Source: Brachypodium distachyon
Taxonomy: Eukaryota; Streptophyta; Magnoliopsida; Poales; Poaceae
DNA: 64,000 bases
Assembly (NCBI RefSeq): GCF_000005505.3
Contig: NC_016135.3
Span: forward strand, 19,376,613-19,440,612
Reading direction: 5' to 3'
The notes under the pieces were generated by a model. That model made no database searches, was not told the origin of the DNA, and saw only the letters and a program-made list of their open reading frames with translations. Of this stretch, positions 55,469-64,000 are shown one piece after another. Every line of letters begins with the position of its first letter. The stretch's first letter is position 1. The translations under genes were made by a program, and so were the position numbers.

Positions 55469-56323
55469 TGTCGCAGCACGGGGCTTTGACACCGGGAGTG
55501 TGCAGGCACCCCCTTTTTAGGTTCGGCAGAGGGCGACGGGGAGGTGTAAAACGCTATGAACACATGCACGCACGTTTTACCCAAGTTCGGGCCACCCGGA
55601 GGTGTAAAACCCTACGTCCTGCTTGTCTGAGCTCGTATTATCGAAAGATCGAGTGTTTACAAGTTGCCGGTGGAGGGTCCCTGGGTGCTCTCTTTTTGGC
55701 TAAGTGTTCCTTGCTACTCTGGGCTAGGGCTAGTAGTGAACTGTGACTTAGTCCTACGAAAAAACCGAACCGAACCCCCTGACCGTTGGCAGGGGTTCTC
55801 CTTTTATAGTCAAGGGGATACCACAGGTGCCACGGTGCATGAATTACAAGTGGCGAGCAGGGAGCTTGGGCAGCTCCTCGGTGTGCTGGCAAACATGCAA
55901 GAGCGCCAGCCCCACGACTAGGGGTCTAATGCCCTATAAAATAGCTCTGGGCACCCACTGTTTTCCTCACTAGACGGATAACCCTCCTCTTGTCGTCTCA
56001 TTAAATGCGCCTTGCGCTATACTCCTCGTCCTGGCGACCCTGCACACTGGGCGCCTGCCGTGCGCCCACGTGGCGCTGCTGCTCTGTTTGCTCGGCCTCG
56101 CCTTCACAGCAGTAACCTCCGCCCGGGAACGCCTCCTCCCGGCAAGTTACCTCTCGGGAAGCGCCCAGGCGAGATTATCCCCCGAAGCCTCGCTAGCCCT
56201 GCCGGGCTGGGAGCTTGCCGGGCAGCTTGCACATTGCCGCCCGGGGTGCGACACTCCCAGGGACCAAGCAATGCGACCCACGCGTCGTGCAGCGGTGGCA
56301 CCCCGGGTGCCACTGGTGCGATA
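55469..56323 (-). repeat. 5' LTR of element C
   Basis: It runs from TGTCGCAGCACGGGGC to CACTGGTGCGATA on the plus strand; the outer end has CGATA where the family has CGACA. The minus-strand TATA (CCTTTTATAG on the plus strand, near 55800) is intact. Confidence 0.88.
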
Positions 56324-56350
56324 GTTTTCCTCATGGCAGGTGATTGAACC

Positions 56351-58658
56351 ATGGTGGGCGGGCGTAGTACCTCTCAGAGGCGTGTCGAAGAGCTATACCC
56401 TCTGCCTAAAGTGAAGGCAAAACCCCCGAAGAAGACCGTTGCACGTAAAGCAAAGGGCAAAGCCAGGAGGGAGCCCTCTCCCTCGCCGACGCCACTCGAT
56501 CCACTGTACGATCCTGAGGATGACAGGGAGGAGGAGATTTAGGAGGAGGTGAGGGAGATGGAGATGGAGGCGGGGGACTTCGGTGAGGACGAGCTGCAGG
56601 ATCACTCTGTTGGTACCTCCGCGGGAGCCTCGGCGGGGGCTGCCTCTAGCTCTGGTACAGACAAAGTGTACCAGCGTGGTCCTACTCGTCTCCCTAGCAA
56701 GCGGCCCTCCTGTGAAGCTGAGAAGCCGGTCATTCGTCCAACAACCAAGATGTACCTTTCTTAATCCTAGAATTCAGTTTACATCAAATTGTTGTTTCAT
56801 TTATTAACTGCAATTGACTTGTCTTATCCTTGTGCAGGGGCTGGGTGGCTGTTGCACCCGGGTGTTTTACGATGCAACCCAAGGCTGTGATTGGGGTCCT
56901 CCTCAAGGACCACTTCCCTGGCATGGTTCTTCTTGAAGGAAAGGAGGAGCCAGAGGTAGCCCGGACATGGGCACACTACGTGGCCCAACCGGACTTTCAA
57001 GATAGAGAGAATGTGGTGTATGCGAACAAAGCCGAGCGGGTGAAGGGCGAATTTTGGGTAAGTTGCCTTCGCACAATGCATACATTAGTCAAAACAATTG
57101 GTAATGCAAAATATATAACTCACGAATGGATCCGTTTTGTCTAATTGCAGCGGTTCTTCAAGCTGGCGGAAGGCATTGATGATGCAACAATTGCACGGCA
57201 CCTCGAGGCAAGTGTGAAGAAGGCATTGTCCGAGATGTTCTATCACGCGCGTGTCTACGCCGTGAGGAAGTACTATGCCAAAGTGAAGAAAGAGAAATTG
57301 GACAAGGCACAATGTATCGTGACGCATCTCGAGCACGAATAGTACATGCAGGTAAAGTTAAATAAAGTGCATTTCCATGCTTAATAAGGGCTAACGCTTA
57401 ACTTCTTCATGTTTGGGCTTGTACTTGTTCATTTAGGTTCCTCCGCACTGGTGCGTCTCGCACTTAAATGCCTGGAAGGCGCTGGTGGACTCGTGGTGCA
57501 GCCCGGAGTACGTGGAGACTCACGGGCTCCTTAGGGAGAGGAGGTTGGCGAACCCAAGCGGAATGCACCATCAAGGGAGCGTGAACCTGCAGGGCTACAT
57601 GAACAACTATGTATGTATTTTTCTCCCAAAAAGATCTTCATGTGCGAGCCTCACCCCTAACTATCTTGTTGTTGCTTGTTGTTTCAGGCGAAGGCTCATC
57701 CGGATGAAGCACGCCTCACAAGTTTCACGGCGGTTGACTCCGCCCTCAGGGGAAAGGAGAGCACCGTGTCGGAGTACAGTGCGAACGCCCCGCCCGAAGC
57801 CTACGCCACCCCGACTAACCATGCCAAGGTCACAGGCTACACGGAGGTGTTTGAGGAGGTGCACGGCCCCGGGGCTGATCCTAGCCAGCACGACCTGGAT
57901 GTGGAAGTGGTCGTGAGGGCAGGAGGAGGCATGAAGCACGGTAGGCTGGTCTTCGGGAACGGAACCATTGATCCGAGCACCATTCCCAGCCTACCTCACC
58001 TGAAGGCTACTTCCACGAGCTCGAGTGCTAGTATACACAGTCGTCCAGGTGCACGGCAGTTCTCACAGCAGGTTAGTTGTTCTTCATTCACCAGCTCGTG
58101 TCTTTTCGCATTTCATTGTAACGACAATGAACTTGTAATGGCATTGCAGGAGGTGGAGAGTATGGTGGCGGCTCAGGTGCAGCCTCAGATGGAGGCTCAG
58201 AGGCAGGCTCAGGAGGCTCAGTGGTAGGCTCAGATGCAGGCTCAGATGGCTCAGGTCTAGGCTCAGATGCAGGCCGCACTGAGGTCTCAGTACGACCACC
58301 TTAGGGTATGTTTACCGCACATAATAGCCAAGAAAGCGTGGTATTAGTTCCGTAACTTCAACTCTTTGTCTTTTCAATATGCAGCCGTACCTCGCCGCCA
58401 CCTCTCAAGAGCCGCCTACAGCACCACCGCCGTTCGACTTGGCATTTGTCAATCTCCAGATTGAGCATGCTCCACAGCCTTCTCCACAGACTCCGGTGAG
58501 TTCACTCAAAACATTTCAATCTCCATTCATGACTTTTCTTGCTTTCATTGAGGGTTGGGACCAATGCCTAATCATCTATGCAACAGCATCAATCCGGCCG
58601 TGGCTCGAACGACCCTTCTTCACACGCAAGCCTTGCTGGAGGCAACCCTCCTAGCTAG
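56351..58658 (+). pseudogene. TnpA-like protein gene of the CACTA (Transposase_24, PF03004-like)
   Basis: Proteins of this type bind subterminal repeats of CACTA elements and help the transposase. Eight exons fit with GT-AG borders and matching phases: 56351-56751, 56838-57057, 57151-57351, 57437-57610, 57688-58071, 58150-58305, 58385-58495 and 58587-58658 (573 codons with the stop). Features: a basic N-terminus, then GWVAVAPGCFTMQPKAVIG, FFKLAEGIDDATIARHLEAS, KALVDSWCSPEYVETHGLL and GSVNLQGYMNNY, the pattern of plant Ptta/En/Spm proteins, and a C-terminal Gln/Ala repeat (AQMQAQM) predicted to be helical. Four in-frame TAGs interrupt it: 56540-56542, 57340-57342, 58225-58227 and 58258-58260. 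No frameshift is seen. The retained splice frame suggests that decay is recent. ATG 56351 is the first in frame. Confidence 0.85.
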
Positions 58659-58779
58659 TCATCTGCTCCTAGGCACTGACTAAAGTAAGTTGCCACAAAC
58701 TTGTCTCATCTCGAGGTCCGTTGTTTTGAAAACTTACTTTCTTGTCTTCACACGTAGAACTGCGTAACCTAACATCACA

Positions 58780-59265
58780 TAGTGACATAGATCCCCTTTT
58801 AGAACCAACAGGGCTCACTTGGCTCCAAAATGATGCCTTGGTGGCATTTTTGGCCATTTGGCTCATTTATGCCATCAGGGCACCAATTTGGAGCCAAATG
58901 AGCCATCTTGGCTCCAAAATGGTCCCTTGGTGGCACATTTGGGCATTTGGCTCATTTTTGACACCAGGGCACCATTTTAGAACCAATATGGCTCATTTGG
59001 CTCCAAAATTATGCCTTCGTGGCATTTTGGAGCCAAATGAGCAATATTGGCTCCAACATGGTGCCTTGGTGCCATTTTTGGGCCATTTGGCTCCAAAATG
59101 GTGCCTTGGTGGAATCTTGGAGCCAAATAAGCCATAGTCGCTCCAAAATGGTGCCATCGTGCCATTTTAGAGCTGGCTCCAAAATTGTGCCTTGGTGGCA
59201 TTTTTGGAGCCAAATGAGCCATATTTGCTCAAAAATGATTCCATTGCACCATGTTTTAGCCAAAT
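58780..59265. repeat. Alternating-orientation repeats in the CACTA 3' region
   Basis: GGCTCATTTGGCTCCAAAAT and its reverse complement recur about a dozen times between 58810 and 59230, spaced by GTGCCTTGGTGGCATTTTT-type sequence. The alternation of orientation would let the single strand fold into hairpins. Non-coding. Confidence 0.88.
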
Positions 59266-59595
59266 GGCTAAGTTCCGTTTCAAATACTACAATTCTCACT
59301 TCAATTCCTTTCTTTATATCTAATATGCTATTCTAACTCCATTTCATAGGTTTTTACTGGTGCAATGGGTGGTGGATGTTGAAGGTGCCCGAGTCACCAT
59401 CTTGTCGTGTATGAACACTAGCTAGCTTGTAATATATATGTTGATACCATGCATGTGACGAACACTTGTAATACTTTTGTTGTGAGATATGTGATGTTTT
59501 CGGACTTTCATGAGATGTTTATATATATGCTTGTGATGTGAATGGGTCGATGATTTTTTGTGGATGTATTGCTGTGATGTGGATGAATATATATC

Positions 59596-59603
<8 letters not shown>

Positions 59604-59631
<28 letters not shown>
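59604..59631. repeat. (TG)n microsatellite
   Basis: About 14 TG units follow a TATA-rich stretch. Confidence 0.9.
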
Positions 59632-59684
59632 GCGCGCTGTGAAAATATTTCAAATTGTTGCGATAAAAAAAACAAAAAAAAATA

Positions 59685-60030
59685 CCCTATGCCGGCGGCC
59701 AAAGGCCTGGCCGCCGGCAAAGGCTGAGCACGGGCATGCACCAGATCGTGCCACGTGCCCACCCTTTGCCGGCGGCTTTTTCCCTGGCCGCGGGCAAAGC
59801 CCCGACATGTGGGCCCAGCCGTTAACGGCACCCCATGCCGTGATCTCCTTTTCTTTGCCGGAGGCCGTCGTTTCGGCCGCCAGCAAAGGCTTTGCCGACG
59901 GGCCCGTGAGAAACCCGCCGGCAAAGATTCCTTTGCCGGTGATCCTTCGTGCCGACGGGCTTTGCCAACGGCCTTTTCGGGGCCGCTGCCAAAGCCTTTG
60001 CCGGAGGCAAAGGCACTTTCTCCCGTAGTG
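59685..60030 (+). repeat. CACTA 3' subterminal repeats and terminus
   Basis: At least eight copies of GCCGGCGGC/CTTTGCCGG motifs in both orientations lead to the end TTTCTCCCGTAGTG. This mirrors the 5' end at 37401. Confidence 0.9.
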
Positions 60031-60215
60031 GGTCCTCGATTGGGAGAAATTTTACGGTACTCTACGGCCTACACTATTCTGGGTGACAAAAGGAATACAA
60101 CAGAAATCCAGCCCTTGATTTTAAGGCGTATTTTGGCACATCGCACCTAATTACTTACGGTCCCTGGACGATTCTTCTATGTACGAGCAATCTAAAAAAA
60201 CACGAAGAACATTAC

Positions 60216-60343
60216 TACTTCCTCCGTTCAACAAAAAAAAAATTCAAGTTTGTCAAAATTTAGATGTATCTAGACATGACTTAATGTACAATGCATTCAA
60301 ATTTAGTCACAGTTGAAACATCTTTTATTAAACGGAACAAGTA
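60216..60343. mobile_element. Stowaway-like MITE
   Basis: The left end TACTTCCTCCGTTCAACA pairs with the reverse complement of the right end, TACTTGTTCCGTTTAATA. TA borders, 124 bp inside, no coding capacity. The inner sequence TCTAGACATGACTTAATG has the composition of grass Stowaway copies. Confidence 0.75.
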
Positions 60344-60638
60344 CTACTACTTGGCTGCAGAAGAAGAATCCACGGCTTCCACAATCCACCTCCGGCACCA
60401 TGGCTGGAGTTCCTAGCCGTGTGTGTGATCTGGTCTCTCATCAGCCTGAGTCATCACGCTGCCATCCCCTCCTCAATTTTTGGTGGTGGTACTCCCTAAT
60501 CTTGTGCCGAAGTACAAATGAATCACACCCATTCGGATCAGAGGATCACAAGCCACAGTAGCATCCAAATGCGCTTTGTCCCGATGTGATCAGCTGTCAG
60601 GCCACATGTGCTTGTTCTACTGAATCTGCATTGTAAAT

Positions 60639-60756
60639 TACTGCTCTCTTATTCTAAATTCTTGATTCAAATTTGTTTAAATATGAATGTATCTATTCTT
60701 AAAAAAATTTAGATACATGTAATATTTCGACAATAATTTAGGATCGGAGGGAGTGC
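60639..60756. mobile_element. Stowaway-like MITE (degenerate)
   Basis: The left end TACTGCTCTCTTATTCTAAA and the reverse complement of the right end, TGCACTCCCTCCGATCCTAA, align with several changes around a CTCCCTCCGATCC-type core. The right TA appears mutated. Confidence 0.6.
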
Positions 60757-62457
60757 AATCATGCGATGGTTTACCAAATCAGACGACCAGAACCAGTTCT
60801 TTAAATTGCACAATTCCCTCGCGATGTTTTCATTTGCACCAATGTATTTCAGGTGATGTGGGGCGAGGGAGAGGCAGTACGAGGAAAGAGTGAGCCCGAA
60901 GGCTCACCAAACGGCGCAATAAAATGGAGCCGTTCCCCGCTATACGGACGTGCGCGGCTGTTGGGCCGTTACCTTTGCTTGCATTCACAGAAAGCCGATG
61001 CTTTACAACCACCTGCCTCCTCCCAACCCTTGTGCCCCAAGTGACAAAAGGAAAGGGAGAAGAAAGGATTCCTTTCTTTTTCTCACGTCAATTATTGGAG
61101 ATTACAACAGGTTTTTTTATCGTCTTTTTAGCCTGAATTAGTTTAATTCGATTGGAGGCAACTTTGTTAGGTCGATGCAGCAGCGCTTGATCGAAATGAT
61201 GCATCTGACCAGTTTGCTGTTGTTTTTCTGTAGACTTTTTCGTTTAGTTTTTAACCTCTTCACATACTCCAGGTCGTATTTTACCCAGCTCACAGAGAAA
61301 GTTTGAACTCAAAGTTTAATGGTAAAAATATCTGCACTAACATAACATGTCACCTTCTCTAGGATGGTGGACTGTACTATCCTAGTGTTGCCCTATGATT
61401 GGACAACGGAGCACTTCAGTTCAAAGTCCATTCAAGATTAATCTCAAGAGCGTATATTGTTATAAGAAAGAAAAATAAAAACTCAATAGTGCATCCCGTC
61501 TGTCCTATGCTTCACCTTGCTTACTGTTATTACCTCCTAGTGAATATCCCCATAAAAATCCGAAAACATATGACAACATACTACTAGCATTTACACGAAA
61601 TCAATCTGTCATATCACAAAATTCTATACTTGATCAACAGACAAATCCCCCTCGCCAACATATTTTCAATTGATTTTGGGTGATAATTGTCCTTAAGTAC
61701 GACTTATTGAACCATTATTTTGATTTACTTTTATAACCGTTTACACTATTATCGGAGGTAATTAAGACGAGAAGCGCTGATATGCCCTCTCGATTATAGT
61801 CGTATCAAGGCTGTAATGTACCCAAGCTATATTTGATGCGTCGGTTGAGATCAAACATCATTTTCACATGGTCCTGACCTGGGTAAAGTAATAAGGAAAC
61901 AATGTGCTGTAATGGTTTATTCCATCTGGTGATGGCCAGTGACGAATAAAAAATGGTTTGTGTTTGGATGGTTGTTAGTTGTTGCAATGTACTCCATGGT
62001 ACGGTGAAAGAAATTATATATTGCCTATAGGAAGAAAAAAATCCATCTCTTTAACCTCATGAGCATCCTCGCATTCCATTGAGTTGATGTTTCCTTTCCT
62101 AAGCAATTCGGTACAAAATTGCCGCGCTTGAAACATGGCCTAAATTTGACAATGTAAAAATAAAATCATGGAGTCCATCTCTGAACATGTACGATATCAA
62201 CCACTGTAGCAATTCAGCTTTTAAGTAGCAAATCTCGCCGTTCACAGTGTAATTTTCAATGCCTGCGGTGGCCAGCCCAAGACTAGAATCTTTCGTTGGT
62301 TGGGAAGGAAATCGTCATGCACGCTCCTGTAGCACCAGCATGTTGCACGATGCCTTATAGGCTCGTGAAGGAAGCATCCACTGAACAGCATCAAAGCCAG
62401 CACCTAACTGCCCACCATACGCACACGCGCCCTCACCTTCCCCTGTAAACTTTGAAC

Positions 62458-62613
62458 ATAATAAAAGTGCTTCTCCCTCCCTTCCCTTCCCTTCCTCTTC
62501 CAAGGAGAGCCACCTTACATTCTCTCGTATCTCTTTCTCTCCCTCTCTCAATACACACAGGTGTGACGCTCTTCGAGAAGAGGAATAGAGAGGAAGACGC
62601 AGCTGCTGGAAAG
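62458..62613 (+). promoter_or_regulatory. Candidate promoter and 5' UTR exon
   Basis: A TATA-like ATAATAAAAG (62458-62467) is followed by a pyrimidine-rich CTTCCC/CTCTC stretch typical of plant leaders, then a purine-rich segment ending GGAAAG before a GTACGG donor at 62614. The first acceptor after it is TTTCAG at 62717. This looks like a first, non-coding exon of a plus-strand gene that may extend past the window. There is no protein evidence; it could be chance. Confidence 0.35.
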
Positions 62614-62717
62614 GTACGGACTCCCGGTCATAGTGTTGCTTTTTTTAAGCAGGATTCATAGTGTTGCTTGATCTTAATGTCGCTTCACTCCCAGGTTAAG
62701 CAAGTTTTGGGTTTCAG

Positions 62718-62801
62718 ATGCTCTGCATGCTGTGCTTACTCCTGAATCTATGTCTCTATTTGATTTTGGTCGTCGCCTTCCTCCTGCCTTCATGTTCATA
62801 G
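62718..62801 (+). CDS. Possible 27-aa hydrophobic micropeptide
   Basis: Directly after the acceptor GGGTTTCAG an ATG opens a 27-codon ORF ending TAG at 62801. The peptide is almost wholly hydrophobic (LLLNLCLYLILVVAFLL in the middle) with four Cys, fit for one membrane helix. The ATG is the first base of the proposed second exon, so it would be the first start codon in the spliced message if the leader has none. T-rich DNA can give such a peptide by chance, so this is tentative. Confidence 0.2.
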   Translation: MLCMLCLLLNLCLYLILVVAFLLPSCS

Positions 62802-64000
62802 TAGTTACTTAGAGTAAATTGCAGAACAGTATCGAACATATCGACAAAGTAAAGATTCATAGTTGCTTTCTTAGCATAGGCACCATTTGATCGTTACCTC
62901 GTAGGCTGTTGGCAACTTGGCATGTCGCGGTCTTCTGAGGTTCCATGCTGCATCAAAGGATATGCACAAATTCTGATGCTGGTATATGATATAAAAAGTA
63001 ACAAAATCACTAGTCACTTGCAATTTCTCATGGATCATGTACTGATTGTTCTTTTTTGAAGGAAAAGCATTTACAGTACATTATAAATGTCATGATCATA
63101 TAGTATTATTCTAGTAATCTACCAGTGTCTTACGGCCTTGTCAGCTATGTTAGACGTAACTACTAACTAGCTTGTTAGATGGTACATCTACATGAACATG
63201 AGCTACACACTTTAGTCTGCCATGTTCACATGTCTTAAAAAACACTGCCTCAGCTTACTGCTTTCTTTTCTGAACAAAATGCGGGAAATGTGCACTCCAA
63301 TAAATTTCCTATCAAATTGATATCAGGATTAACATAACATCAACCAGGTCTGAAAATTCCCCTTGTAAGTTCTAACTAAAAGCATGAATTTATAGCATGG
63401 TGTTCCCATTTTATTTGTAATCGTTTTGTCTAACATGACATTTAGGAAGTGCCAAGCCAAACACATGGGCTCCCATGTGTGTGTGTGTGTGTGTGTTTTC
63501 TTCTATCTGGTCTTTTTATTGACATCTTGCCAAAGTGTTTAATCATTTGACAGCGACTAGAACCACTTTTTGATTATTGTACCCCCCGAGACAGACCAGT
63601 AGGTAGAAGGTACCAACTCAACAGATTATATTTATAGGACCAAAAGAAGCCAATAGTTAGGTTGGGTAGAACATACGTACTAGAATCTATAGTCATGTTG
63701 AAGAAAACAACATCATCTGCCATTTGCACTCAATGTTTAATATATAGGCATGTCTCACCAGCCAGTCTTAGTGGTTTCATGTGCTTGGTTTGTGAACGGT
63801 AACATGTTAATGATTAGCCTAATTTGGTGCAAGTAGGTGACGCTATATTGAGGTCCTGGTTATTGCCAATCTTAGGTCTTTGTAACATCTACATAACACA
63901 TACTAATGTTAAACAGTATCATAATATAACAAACTTAACAAAGATACCATCAAACTGTTATAATTCTTGACCATGACTTAGGGCAGCTAAGAATTTGACC
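62802..64000. other. Right end of window, no gene seen
   Basis: AT-rich, intron-like or intergenic. A (TG)n tract lies at 63474-63497. If the proposed leader exon at 62.5 kb is real, this may be its long first intron. Confidence 0.4.

Larger units (their letters stand above)
53591..56323 (-). mobile_element. Element C: truncated Tat-like LTR retrotransposon in the CACTA
   Basis: It has a 5' LTR (55469-56323), PBS (55452-55468) and most of gag on the minus strand, then ends near 53591 in CACTA sequence. Pol and the 3' LTR are missing, so no target duplication can be given. It sits between the CACTA 5' region and the TnpA-like gene. Same family as B, D and E; the left border is uncertain by some 50 bp. 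Confidence 0.82.
37401..60030 (+). mobile_element. CACTA (En/Spm) DNA transposon with nested retrotransposons
   Basis: It starts CACTACGGGA at 37401 and ends TCCCGTAGTG at 60030, perfect inverted ends of 10 bp extended imperfectly to 14. It is flanked by the 3-bp duplication GGT at 37398-37400 and 60031-60033, as CACTA transposases make. Both ends carry subterminal copies of TTTGCCGGCGGC in both orientations. Without nested elements D/E and C it is roughly 6 kb. It carries one gene, the TnpA-like eight-exon unit at 56351-58658. The TNP2-type transposase is not seen, so the element is probably mobilised only in trans, if at all. Confidence 0.93.
60034..62457. other. Right flank of the CACTA
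   Basis: AT-rich DNA without a recognisable gene. It holds two Stowaway-type MITEs (60216-60343 and 60639-60756). Confidence 0.5.

Overview
This window is nuclear DNA of a grass (Poaceae). The evidence is its content: GC-rich spliced plant genes, Stowaway-type MITEs, a CACTA (En/Spm) transposon with grass-style TTTGCCGGCGGC subterminal repeats, and several Ty3/gypsy elements of the Tat lineage, recognised by a second archaeal-type RNase H and an antisense extra ORF. The species cannot be fixed from the sequence alone.

Layout. 1-3873 is gene-free flank with small repeats. 3879-20616 is element A, a minus-strand Tat retrotransposon (target duplication TTATT). It has a degenerate gag-pol on the minus strand (about 19855-14599) and an extra ORF on the plus strand. 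That ORF is interrupted by element B (5949 to about 11865), a truncated copy of a second Tat-like family. 20735-29640 is low-copy DNA with a small membrane-protein gene (24554-24727, minus), a Stowaway MITE and a short retroposon. 29779-32468 holds the one complete conventional host gene, a seven-exon LONELY GUY (LOG) cytokinin-activating enzyme. 34290-35400 is a minisatellite built as a 110-bp unit of five different 22-bp monomers.

37401-60030 is a single CACTA transposon with perfect 10-bp ends and a GGT target duplication, swollen to 22.6 kb by nested retrotransposons. Element D (37596-51464, target duplication GCGTG) carries element E (39181-44757, target duplication TGCCG) inside its own antisense ORF. 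Element C (about 53591-56323) is a truncated copy of the same family. The CACTA keeps an eight-exon TnpA-like gene (56351-58658) whose splice phases all agree but which carries four in-frame TAG codons. No TNP2 transposase is visible, so the element looks non-autonomous. 60034-64000 is flank with two Stowaway MITEs and, near 62.5-62.8 kb, a possible promoter, 5' UTR exon and micropeptide ORF.

How the parts relate. B, C, D and E are one retrotransposon family (0.65-1.0 kb LTRs starting TGTCG and ending CGACA, shared PBS). D and E have lost most of gag-pol. B, D and E keep all or much of an antisense ORF of the PF04195 type with its own TATA box and conserved introns. Because E lies in D in the opposite sense, the two antisense ORFs form a long inverted repeat. 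Nearly every retroelement ORF is broken, often by CAG-to-TAG changes that fit deamination of methylated CHG cytosines. LOG and the small membrane-protein gene are the best candidates for working host genes.
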